Shown piece by piece: positions 1-5,150 of a stretch of 5,421 nucleotides of DNA. The notes under the pieces are model-generated. The model ran no database searches. It saw only the letters and a list, made by a program, of their open reading frames with translations, and was not told the DNA's origin. The number at the start of each line of letters is the position of its first letter. Within the stretch, counting starts at the first letter, position 1. The stretch spans positions 1 through 5,421 of the forward strand of contig JAISRS010000263.1 of the NCBI GenBank assembly GCA_031273485.1, given 5' to 3'. The position numbers and the translations under genes were made by a program. This DNA is from Prevotellaceae bacterium (lineage in GTDB: Bacteria > Bacteroidota > Bacteroidia > Bacteroidales > UBA932).

Positions 1-3
1 CGC

Positions 4-117
4 CGCTCGCGCGGATAATAAGGTCTTTAAGGTCTTTAAAGTCCTTAGAATCCTTAAAGACCTTAAAGTCCTTATACCTCTCGGCGGGGACGCACGGATT
101 ACAAATCCGCGCGAGCG
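4..117. repeat. Composite palindromic intergenic element
   Basis: Perfect 13-base inverted arms lie at 4-16 (CGCTCGCGCGGAT) and 105-117 (its reverse complement). Inside them is a six-unit 9-base repeat that itself folds back, and next to the right arm a small hairpin GGATT-ACA-AATCC (96-108). The G+C-rich outer arms around an AT-rich core could extrude as a cruciform or fold as RNA. No open reading frame is evident. From memory, strings such as GCACGGATTACAAATCC recur in Bacteroidales intergenic DNA, so this is probably one copy of a dispersed family; that is recollection, not a search. Confidence 0.75.
20..73. repeat. Six 9-base tandem repeats (AAGGTCTTT / AAAGTCCTT)
   Basis: Six consecutive 9-base units run from 20 to 73: AAGGTCTTT twice, AAAGTCCTT, AGAATCCTT, AAAGACCTT, AAAGTCCTT. 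AAGGTCTTT is the reverse complement of AAAGACCTT, so the first two units (20-37) pair with the last two (56-73) over 18 positions with one mismatch. The array is therefore both a tandem repeat and the stem of a hairpin nested within the 4-117 palindrome. Confidence 0.8.
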
Positions 118-140
118 ACATCATTGAATTAACCTCTCTG

Positions 141-215
141 CGGCGGCATTAAGCCCTTCGGGCTGTCGTTCCCCCGCCTCTCAAACCCTAACAGGGATTT
201 TAAACCCTGTTAGGG
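141..215. repeat. Two adjacent REP-like hairpins
   Basis: The first hairpin is AGCCC-TTC-GGGCT at 152-164, within weaker outer arms GGCGG (142-146) and CCGCC (174-178). The second is a perfect 11-base stem, CCCTAACAGGG (186-196) with CCCTGTTAGGG (205-215), around an 8-base AT loop. The arm word CCCTAACAGG occurs again at 293-302. Neither hairpin is followed by a T run, so they look like repeat-family palindromes rather than terminators. This part of the left 525-base stretch holds no gene I can support. Confidence 0.65.
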
Positions 216-250
216 GCGCGCTTCAACGCTAAGGGTAGGAATATAATTAT

Positions 251-278
251 GAATTATGAATTGAGAATTGAGAATTGA
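251..278. repeat. 7-base microsatellite (GAATTGA)
   Basis: Four units of seven bases, GAATTAT then GAATTGA three times, occupy 251-278. Such AATTGAG/AATTATG heptamer runs are common between genes in Bacteroidota and cyanobacteria (general knowledge). No function is evident. Confidence 0.75.
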
Positions 279-290
279 GAAATCGCGCTG

Positions 291-340
291 CCCCCTAACA
301 GGCATAGCCGTCATTACGACGGCACAAGCCGAAGTAATCC
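291..340. repeat. Short hairpin repeat resembling the CGTCATTGCGA...GAAGCAATCC family
   Basis: A perfect stem GCCGTC (307-312) / GACGGC (318-323) closes a 5-base loop, followed by GCCGAAGTAATCCG. The order CGTCATTACGA...GAAGTAATCC resembles a widespread bacterial intergenic repeat usually written CGTCATTGCGA...GAAGCAATCC. The assignment rests on recalled pattern only. Confidence 0.45.
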
Positions 341-388
341 GAAAACAGGTTTATTTTATGCTTTTTGAAAGCGATTTGGTATTAAAAT

Positions 389-500
389 AATTCGGCGACA
401 AAGAAAAAATTCGTGTAATTCGTAGAAAAAAATTCGCGGAAATTCGTAAAAAAATCCACAGGATTTTAAATTCGTTCCATTTGTTTAATTCGGTGACAAA
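389..500. repeat. ATTCGT-rich low-complexity stretch between direct repeats
   Basis: A 14-base word, AATTCGGCGACAAA at 389-402, recurs as AATTCGGTGACAAA at 487-500 with one mismatch. Between them the word AATTCG with variable ends recurs four times (408-447) in runs of A. The stretch produces a spurious minus-strand ORF (351-536). This kind of degenerate ATTCGTGTAATTCGT sequence is frequent beside Bacteroidales genes (general knowledge). Confidence 0.55.
448..467 (-). terminator. Possible intrinsic terminator of the DUF3108-like gene
   Basis: Read on the minus strand, AAAATCC-TGT-GGATTTT forms a 7-base stem ending in a run of seven T (complement of 448-454). It lies about 60 bases after the stop codon of the minus-strand gene ending at 526. 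The stem has only two G-C pairs and sits in a low-complexity stretch, so it is a weak candidate. Confidence 0.35.
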
Positions 501-525
501 AATGAACGATGAATCCATGTCCAAA

Positions 526-1356
526 TCATTCGACAATGTTAAGCGGATATTTTAGATTTTCGTGTTTCAGGATGCGTCCTTTGAGTTTTCCTACGGTGAT
601 GGGAGATTCCAATTCCAGAGGGATATGGTTTTTATCGTCGGATACCCACATGGTAATGCTTTCGTTGCCTTTAAAAACGTTGCCGGCAATTACTTCCACT
701 GCGAATTTAAGGCAATTGATTTTAGTTTTCAATGCCTTGATTTTTTTCTGTTCTTTGCCGAGGAAACGGCATTTTATGCTGTAAACTTCATGATCAAGGG
801 CGATGGAAATCACATAGACACTGTTTGGACAGGCATCGCTAAAATCCAGATTGCGCAGATAATAAAAATATGAAAGGACATCCAAGGTGCAAGTATTGAG
901 ATTGATTTCGATGTTTTTGGCGGGAGCTTTCTGTCTTTGGATGACGGCATTGATTTTGTTGTTTTCCCAATCGAAATTGTATGTATTTTTCATGGTATAG
1001 TCCCCTTCCAGAATATTGCGATAGAAATAAATCGAGCGCATATCAGGGATAATAAATTTCGATTCGTAAAAATCCCGCACTTTAAAAAAACGGTCATAGA
1101 ATTTATATGTTTTGGCATCTGCCGTCACATGATATTCTATGGGAAACAGCTTGGTTTTGTTGATTTTTAGAACAACTTCCCCCACATCGGTAAATAAAAA
1201 TCCCCACGAATAGGAGGCTGCGTATGTCAGAGTTTCGTGACTTTTGAAAGATAATTCCTCCTCTTCTATATTGATATTACACAATTTCTGAGCGTCAACC
1301 GTACGCACAAACAACAATAATAATGACAAGTATGTAAACAATATTCTCAGTTTCAT
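526..1356 (-). CDS. DUF3108-like secreted protein
   Basis: A 276-residue protein of unknown function. Residues 1-22 (MKLRILFTYLSLLLLFVRTVDA) form a signal peptide ending in A before Q23, typical of Bacteroidota signal peptidase I sites. There is no lipobox, so the protein is probably soluble in the periplasm or envelope. The rest is beta-rich and matches my memory of the DUF3108 family (PF11306): a conserved start around YAASYSWGFLFTDVGEV, then FFKVRDFYESKF, and near the end ITMWVSDDKNHIPLELESPI before the last strands. The reading frame extends upstream to an ATG at 1473. I chose 1356 because the signal peptide begins there and the promoter box at 1385-1393 lies inside the longer version. 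It is transcribed alone, divergently from the radical SAM gene. The role is not known; family members are usually single genes for an envelope protein. Confidence 0.85.
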   Translation of the reverse strand: MKLRILFTYLSLLLLFVRTVDAQKLCNINIEEEELSFKSHETLTYAASYSWGFLFTDVGEVVLKINKTKLFPIEYHVTADAKTYKFYDRFFKVRDFYESKFIIPDMRSIYFYRNILEGDYTMKNTYNFDWENNKINAVIQRQKAPAKNIEINLNTCTLDVLSYFYYLRNLDFSDACPNSVYVISIALDHEVYSIKCRFLGKEQKKIKALKTKINCLKFAVEVIAGNVFKGNESITMWVSDDKNHIPLELESPITVGKLKGRILKHENLKYPLNIVE

Positions 1357-1384
1357 ATTCAATGATAAAATTATAAAAACCGCC

Positions 1385-1393
1385 GCAAAATTA
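1385..1393 (-). promoter_or_regulatory. Bacteroidetes -7 box for the DUF3108-like gene
   Basis: On the minus strand the box reads TAATTTTGC, a full match to TAnnTTTGC, about 29 bases before the ATG at 1356. The expected -33 TTG is not clear: the best candidate is TTT in CCTTTCG (complement of 1414-1416), 20 bases away. The box supports the shorter start of the gene. Confidence 0.55.
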
Positions 1394-1477
1394 TAAAAAT
1401 AAAATGAACTGCGAAAGGAACGATGAACTGTGAACCGCTGCGACGTTTTTAACTTGGGGGATGGGGACTTCACTATT

Positions 1478-1604
1478 GGGAACTTCTAAAAACTTGATTT
1501 TCCCAGGCAGACAAAATTTTTAAACCGGAGTTTACCAATTGTAAATGAGGATTTAAAAATTGAAGTCGAACGTCGAAAAATCGAGTTTTTAGAGGTTTCC
1601 TAAA
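1478..1604. repeat. Palindromic intergenic element, copy 1
   Basis: The outer arms pair GGAACTTCTAAAAACTTG onward (1479-1501) with AATCGAGTTTTTAGAGG and flanks (1577-1600), with a few mismatches. Inside is a second hairpin: a 10-base stem (1515-1524 with 1552-1561), a 6x6 internal loop CCGGAG/TGAGGA, a 5-base stem TTTAC/GTAAA (1531-1535, 1541-1545) and a 5-base loop. A second copy lies at about 3651-3769 with the same stems and a different apical loop. It sits in the spacer between the divergent DUF3108-like and radical SAM genes, upstream of the latter's promoter. It could be a miniature transposable element or REP-like family, or encode a structured RNA; no ORF of note is inside. Confidence 0.75.
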
Positions 1605-1637
1605 GATGCGGCGGGTTTTTCCGGCAGAGGTATATAG

Positions 1638-1668
1638 TTGCCGTTATTCACTATTTCTTTACATTTGC
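1638..1668 (+). promoter_or_regulatory. Promoter of the radical SAM gene (TTG-N19-TACATTTGC)
   Basis: TTG at 1638-1640 and TACATTTGC at 1660-1668 are separated by 19 bases, which matches the Bacteroidetes sigma-ABfr consensus (-33 TTG, -7 TAnnTTTG). Transcription should start a few bases after 1668, giving a leader of about 65 bases before the ATG at 1739. This is the best promoter in the window. Confidence 0.75.
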
Positions 1669-1738
1669 ACAAAAATTAATTAGCGGATTATATGATTATA
1701 AAGCTATATAAGTTCTGCAAATAAAACTGTAAACACAG

Positions 1739-2677
1739 ATGAATGACAGGTTTAATACAAGCGCCGGATATTTCCGGAAAAGATTCGGACAAAGAATACA
1801 GAAAGTAACTATAGATGCGGGATTTACATGTCCAAACAGAGATGGGGTTCTGGGCAAAGGCGGATGTTCATACTGCGATAATAACAGTTTTAATCCGTCG
1901 TACTGCGTTCCGCAAAAGACAATTACGCAACAGATAAACGAGGGTATAGAGTTTCATGCCGGACGATATCGTCATGCGGAAAAGTTTGTGGCTTATTTTC
2001 AAGCGTATTCAAACACTTATGCTCCTTTGAATCATCTCAAAAAAATTTATTCCGAAGCATTGGAACATCCCGCCGTCGTGGGATTAGTTATAGGTACGCG
2101 CCCCGATTGCGTCGATTCCGAAAAACTTGATTATCTGGCAGAATTATCGGAAAAATATTATATAGCCGTCGAATACGGGGTAGAATCCTGTTACGATAAA
2201 ACTCTTCGACGTATTAACCGCGGACATGATTTCTGGTGTTCCCGCAAAGCAATAAAAGAAACGGCGTCACGGGGCATAAGAACCGGCATCCACCTGATGT
2301 TCGGACTTCCGGGGGAAACAAAACAAGAGATGCTCGACGAAATCGACATCATATCTTCACTCCCCATAAATTCCGTAAAATTTCACCAGCTTCAACTGTT
2401 GAAAAACACCGTAATGACCGCAGAATATTTGAAGAATCCTTCCGATTTTCACATTTTTAACGTACCCGAATATATCGACTTCATAACCGATGCGGTTGAA
2501 AAACTGCGACCGGATATTGTCGTTGAACGTATTGCCGGAGAGGTACCTCCACGTTATTTGGCTGTACCTGCATGGTGTTCTTTACGCAATGACCAGTTAC
2601 TGGTTCTTTTCGGGAAAAATCTCGAAAAAAGGAATACCCGACAAGGACAATTATACAGGGGTATAAACAACGGCTAA
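1739..2677 (+). CDS. TIGR01212 / YhcC-like radical SAM protein
   Basis: A 312-residue radical SAM iron-sulfur enzyme, close to the usual length of this family (E. coli YhcC, B. subtilis YtqA). The 4Fe-4S ligands are Cys31, Cys43 and Cys46 in CPNRDGVLGKGGCSYC, the wide-spaced cysteine motif shared with Elp3-type enzymes. Further family motifs are YFQAYSNTYAPL (86-97), GTRPDC (119-124), VEYGVES (144-150), HLMFGLPGET (185-194) and the C-terminal ERIAGEVPPR and RNTRQGQLYRG. It should bind S-adenosylmethionine in the cytoplasm. The B. subtilis relative has, as I recall, been linked to wobble-uridine modification of tRNA (MnmL); whether that holds here is inference. The ATG follows a good promoter with a short AT-rich leader and no clear Shine-Dalgarno, normal for Bacteroidota. 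Its end overlaps the convergent regulator gene by 27 bases. Confidence 0.93.
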   Translation: MNDRFNTSAGYFRKRFGQRIQKVTIDAGFTCPNRDGVLGKGGCSYCDNNSFNPSYCVPQKTITQQINEGIEFHAGRYRHAEKFVAYFQAYSNTYAPLNHLKKIYSEALEHPAVVGLVIGTRPDCVDSEKLDYLAELSEKYYIAVEYGVESCYDKTLRRINRGHDFWCSRKAIKETASRGIRTGIHLMFGLPGETKQEMLDEIDIISSLPINSVKFHQLQLLKNTVMTAEYLKNPSDFHIFNVPEYIDFITDAVEKLRPDIVVERIAGEVPPRYLAVPAWCSLRNDQLLVLFGKNLEKRNTRQGQLYRGINNG

Positions 2678-3220
2678 TATCTTTGCTGCGCCGTTAATTG
2701 CCTGAATTCGATGCTCTATTATGGAATCATAATAAATGCTGTCGCCCGGATTAAGTTCATAACTTTTTTGCCCGTAAACAACCTCAACAGCGCCGTCCAA
2801 ACAATATATAAATTCTTCTCCCTCATGTGACGAGAAAGTAAAATCGTCGCCTGCCGTATTGTTGATGTCTATAAAAAACGGCTCCATGTATCTTCCCGAT
2901 TTTGCTCTCGCTAAAGAATAGTAATTCAAGTGTTTTGAAGTGTTTTTCGACGCATTGAACCTTACTCCCTTATTCTGGTCTTCCTTGCGGCAAACAACAG
3001 GACCATCCGATTCGACATCATCTAAAAAGGTACCCAACCTGACGCCTAATGCTCTTGCAATCTTAATCATTGGAGATAAGGAAAGGGATTCGCCGCCTTC
3101 AATTAACTCAATTTGTTGAACCGTTAAGCCTGTACGTTCGGCAACAGTTTCTCTGCTTATAGATTTTGATTCTCTAATAGCTTTAATTTTACTTCCAGCT
3201 GTAACAATAGTATCACCCAT
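2651..3220 (-). CDS. XRE-family regulator with C-terminal cupin domain
   Basis: A 189-residue transcription factor with the PuuR-like layout. Residues about 9-66 form an HTH_3/XRE DNA-binding domain (helices around SRETVAERTG and TVQQIELIEGG). A linker follows, and residues about 110-186 form a cupin_2 sensor barrel with motif 1 HEGEEFIYCLDG (132-143) and motif 2 PGDSIYYDSIIEH (158-170). His132, Glu136 and His170 are candidate metal or ligand contacts. Such proteins usually sense a small molecule and control nearby metabolic genes. In Bacteroidales relatives I recall, an acyl-CoA synthetase gene often sits alongside; here there is none, and the neighbour is a convergent radical SAM gene. The ATG at 3220 follows a -7 box at 3259-3251. 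Repeated TTTGATAT motifs upstream may be its own operators (inference). The stop codon lies inside the end of the radical SAM gene. Confidence 0.92.
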   Translation of the reverse strand: MGDTIVTAGSKIKAIRESKSISRETVAERTGLTVQQIELIEGGESLSLSPMIKIARALGVRLGTFLDDVESDGPVVCRKEDQNKGVRFNASKNTSKHLNYYSLARAKSGRYMEPFFIDINNTAGDDFTFSSHEGEEFIYCLDGAVEVVYGQKSYELNPGDSIYYDSIIEHRIQAINGAAKILAVVYTPV

Positions 3221-3250
3221 AAAACTAATTCAATTTTTTTATTAATGTCG

Positions 3251-3259
3251 GCAAAGGTA
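3251..3259 (-). promoter_or_regulatory. Bacteroidetes -7 box for the HTH-cupin regulator
   Basis: The minus strand reads TACCTTTGC, a full TAnnTTTGC match, 31 bases before the ATG at 3220. No TTG lies at the normal spacing upstream; the sequence there is GTATATCAAAATC, which also carries one of the repeated ATATCAAA motifs. The lack of a -33 box would fit a promoter that is weak or regulator-dependent. Confidence 0.6.
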
Positions 3260-3273
3260 GTATTTTACTTCGA

Positions 3274-3480
3274 TTTTGATATACCTTATCACAATATTTT
3301 AATCGAAAACAGATTGTCGAAAAACCGTTTTGCTCATATACGCATATAGTTTTTAATACTCATTTACAATCATTAATACCCGAATTAAATTTGATATAAA
3401 TCTCAAAATATAATTTACGATATAAGCAAAATTTGATCAAAAAAATATCAAAAAAGAGATATTAATTCTTTTTTTGATAT
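3274..3480. promoter_or_regulatory. Cluster of TTTGATAT / ATATCAAA motifs upstream of the regulator
   Basis: The word TTTGATAT or its complement ATATCAAA occurs at 3275-3282, 3390-3397, 3445-3452 and 3473-3480, with a related palindrome TTTGATCAAA at 3432-3441. The first lies about where the -33 region of the regulator promoter should be. XRE regulators commonly bind short palindromes at their own promoter, so these are candidate operators. The stretch is very AT-rich, so some copies may be chance. I see no gene in 3221-3500. Confidence 0.35.
3445..3480. repeat. AT-rich inverted repeat
   Basis: ATATCAAAAAAGA (3445-3457) pairs with the minus-strand reading of TCTTTTTTTGATAT (3467-3480), a stem of about 13 bases with one bulged base, around a short AT loop. 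It contains only a few G-C pairs. It could be a paired operator or a boundary of the palindromic element that starts directly to its right. Confidence 0.55.
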
Positions 3481-3499
3481 GCTGGGATGGGAGGTGTCA

Positions 3500-3616
3500 A
3501 CTACGCTCCGCTACAAATGACATTGTCGGTTATTAATGAAATGTCTCCCATAATCTGCGCTCGATCGACATGATATGGGTGTCTTTTTACAGGGGGGATT
3601 TGTAGCAGAGCGTAGT
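3500..3616. repeat. Inverted-repeat element with 19-base arms
   Basis: ACTACGCTCCGCTACAAAT (3500-3518) and ATTTGTAGCAGAGCGTAGT (3598-3616) are inverted with one mismatch, 79 bases apart. Inside, GACATT (3519-3524) pairs with AATGTC (3540-3545). ATGGGAG just outside the left arm (3487-3493) is complementary to CTCCCAT (3545-3551), so alternative folds exist. No coding sequence is evident. From memory, CTACGCTCCGCTACAAATGAC-type arms recur in Bacteroidales intergenic DNA, so it is probably a dispersed repeat or miniature element. Confidence 0.65.
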
Positions 3617-3650
3617 CCATTTCTCCATAGCGGCTCAAAAAAGATTTAAC

Positions 3651-3769
3651 CGATTTTTCAAGGCATACAAGATTTTTAAACCGGAGTTTACCCCATAGTA
3701 AATGAGGATTTAAAAATTAATAAAATTGACATTGAACGCCGAAAAAGCAGTTTTAGAGGTTATCTTAAA
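3651..3769. repeat. Palindromic intergenic element, copy 2
   Basis: This is the second copy of the element at 1478-1604. The core is preserved: stem 3671-3680 / 3709-3718, internal loop CCGGAG/TGAGGA, stem TTTAC/GTAAA (3687-3691, 3698-3702), but the apical loop is CCCATA instead of CAATT. The right arm is recognisable (CCGAAAAAGCAGTTTTAGAGG), with about seven extra bases before it. The left outer arm is only partly matched (CCGATTTTTCAAGGCATAC). It is followed within about 40 bases by the 21-base repeat array. Confidence 0.75.
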
Positions 3770-3806
3770 TAATATTTCATGGAAAAACATATTATGCGAA
3801 TGTAAC

Positions 3807-4100
3807 CGGCGGTTATTCAAGTGCGAACTGCAATTATGTCGGGTAAACCGGCGATTGCGCGGGAGTAAACTGCAATTGTGTCAGGTGAAGCTGCAATTGT
3901 GTCAGGTGAGATGGCGATTGCGCGGAAGTAAATGGCGATTGCGCGGGAGTAAATGGCGATTGCGCGGGAGTAAGCTGCAATTGTGTCAGGTGAAACTGCA
4001 ATTGTGTCAGGTAAAATGGCGATTGCGCGGGTGTAAACTGTCATTGTGTCGGATGAAATGTCGATTGTGCGAAAGTAAATAGAAATTGTTTCAGAAAAAA
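3807..4100. repeat. 21-base tandem repeat array with two unit types
   Basis: Fourteen consecutive 21-base units. Type A begins CTGCAATTGTGTCAGG and ends TGAAA; type B begins TGGCGATTGCGCGGG and ends AGTAAA; the two consensus units share 11 of 21 positions. The order is B A B A A B B B A A B A B A. Central units (3870-4037) are nearly identical while both ends are degenerate, the usual sign of expansion from the middle. Because 21 is a multiple of three, one frame on each strand stays open: plus-strand heptads LQLCQVK and WRLRGSK (frame 3726-4082, TTG start) and minus-strand heptads SPDTIAA and YSRAIAI (3817-4128, ATG start). Neither has a convincing promoter or ribosome site. It is not CRISPR: there are no spacers. 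The function is unknown. Confidence 0.85.
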
Positions 4101-4146
4101 TTGTTTTTTTAAAAAAAACATCATCCATTTTTTTAAAAATATTTTC

Positions 4147-4155
4147 TATATTTGC
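4147..4155 (+). promoter_or_regulatory. Bacteroidetes -7 box for the 227-residue protein gene
   Basis: TATATTTGC is a full TAnnTTTGC match, 47 bases before the ATG at 4203. The expected TTG at about -33 is missing; that region is a T/A run. The leader after the box is AT-rich with no Shine-Dalgarno, as usual in this phylum. Confidence 0.6.
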
Positions 4156-4202
4156 GGAAAAATTTTATAGTGTTTAATTAATGTAAAATAATATTTAAAG
4201 AT

Positions 4203-4886
4203 ATGACTGACAAGCAGAATGCCAAACGAAACATGTATCAGAGCACATACGATACATGCGTGAAGTACGAAAGCACATACGGACATATTCCCGCTTTCGT
4301 GGACGCGGTAGGCGAACTACACAACATCATTGATGTGATTGACGAAGAAGCCCTCCGACAAACAAACGCCAAATCCAAAGGCGTATCGCAGACCAAGAAC
4401 GAATTAGAAACAAAGATGGTGCAAACCACGGTAACGGTCGCCGGATTGATGTACAGGTACGCCTTCAAGACGAAAAACAACGACCTGCTCGTGAAAACCA
4501 ACATCAACAAACACACGCTTTACCGCCTGCACGACGTCGAAGCCATTGCGACGGCACGTTCCATCGCCGCCGAGATGAACCGGCACGCGAACGAACTGGA
4601 AACGTATGGCGTGGATGTATCGCTCCGCAGCGAACTGGAACAGTCGATTGCCGACTTTCAGGCGGCGCTCGCCCAGCCACGTGACGTCATTGTGGAAAAG
4701 AAGCAGTACACCGGCAATCTGGTAAAAGCCTTTGCCGAAGCGGATTCCATCCTCTACGACGGCTTGGACAAACTCATCGTAAAGTTCAAAACGTCCACCC
4801 CCGCCTTCTATACCGATTACAAAAATGCCCGAAACCTGATTTTGCAGGGCGCACGTAAGAATGGCGGAAAGGACGGGGAGGTTTGA
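4203..4886 (+). CDS. Uncharacterised helical protein (Bacteroidota family)
   Basis: A 227-residue protein without signal peptide, membrane segment or recognisable catalytic motif. It is predicted largely alpha-helical and charged. The C-terminal half carries a pattern I recall from unnamed Bacteroidota proteins of similar length: PR..I.EKK..T..L...F..AD, then P.FY..YK.AR (PRDVIVEKKQYTGNLVKAFAEAD and STPAFYTDYKNARNLI, about residues 159-217). I know no function for that family. The ATG at 4203 follows a -7 box at 4147-4155. Base composition stands out: about 58% G+C in the 60 bases from 4561 against about 20% in the 60 bases from 5161, by hand count, and codons rich in G/C third positions. This may reflect selection on a well-expressed gene, or a different origin. 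A 178-codon antisense frame (4404-4940) is a shadow of it. The next ORF starts inside its last 26 bases. Confidence 0.85.
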   Translation: MTDKQNAKRNMYQSTYDTCVKYESTYGHIPAFVDAVGELHNIIDVIDEEALRQTNAKSKGVSQTKNELETKMVQTTVTVAGLMYRYAFKTKNNDLLVKTNINKHTLYRLHDVEAIATARSIAAEMNRHANELETYGVDVSLRSELEQSIADFQAALAQPRDVIVEKKQYTGNLVKAFAEADSILYDGLDKLIVKFKTSTPAFYTDYKNARNLILQGARKNGGKDGEV

Positions 4887-5094
4887 AAAAACAGTTGAAA
4901 AACAGGAAAGTGCGGAAGTTATGGGAGCAGACAAAAACATAATTCAAACGACAACAGGACTTCTTAAAAAAATGACTGTCGGCAAGAAAACGTTTAAAAA
5001 AACGGCAACGACTTTCGGAAGCATACCTGTTCCCGACACAGCGGTCAAATATGAAGGTCTGATAGGTTACGAAATCCTGATTTCAGGGACTTAA
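4861..5094 (+). CDS. Small hypothetical protein
   Basis: A 77-codon frame overlapping the end of the 227-residue gene by 26 bases. The product is lysine-rich (LLKKMTVGKKTFKKTATTF), has no membrane segment, and ends SIPVPDTAVKYEGLIGYEILISGT. I do not recognise it. A second in-frame ATG at 4921 would give 57 residues, remove the overlap and place AGGAAAG (4904-4910) and GGAAG (4914-4918) upstream; this is at least as likely a start. Tight spacing suggests co-transcription with the gene before it. Together with the next frame it may be a broken remnant of one longer gene. Confidence 0.45.
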   Translation: MAERTGRFEKTVEKQESAEVMGADKNIIQTTTGLLKKMTVGKKTFKKTATTFGSIPVPDTAVKYEGLIGYEILISGT

Positions 5095-5150
5095 TAATCG
5101 CTATCCTGGGGTTTCTAATTTTAAAGACAAAAAGGATACGGAATTACTTC

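Noticed and set aside
186..215. Strong 11-base hairpin as a terminator
   Set aside because: No T run on either strand after the stem, and no gene ends close by in the window.
351..536. 61-codon minus-strand frame after the DUF3108-like gene
   Set aside because: It lies over ATTCGT low-complexity repeats and the possible terminator, overlaps the preceding gene, and the product is a low-complexity translation of those repeats.
509..1170. Three plus-strand frames opposite the DUF3108-like gene
   Set aside because: Antisense shadows; the minus-strand frame has signal peptide, promoter and family pattern.
1545..1556. Mini-ORF ATG AGG ATT TAA conserved in both palindromic copies, with GGAG upstream
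   Set aside because: Three codons only, and its bases are explained by the conserved hairpin; a leader-peptide role cannot be supported.
3726..4082. Plus-strand 118-codon repeat protein
   Set aside because: It needs a TTG start inside the palindromic element, has no promoter box at a normal distance, and most of it is the repeat array. Not supported as a gene without expression data.
3807..4100. CRISPR array
   Set aside because: The units are contiguous with no spacers, the period is 21 bases, and no cas-like gene is in the window.
3817..4128. Minus-strand 103-codon repeat protein with ATG start
   Set aside because: Open only because the 21-base units keep phase and lack stops; no TAnnTTTG box or ribosome site precedes the ATG, which sits in an A/T run. 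Kept as part of the array finding rather than called as a gene.
4404..4940. 178-codon minus-strand frame
   Set aside because: Antisense shadow of the G+C-rich gene at 4203-4886; no promoter and no recognisable protein pattern.
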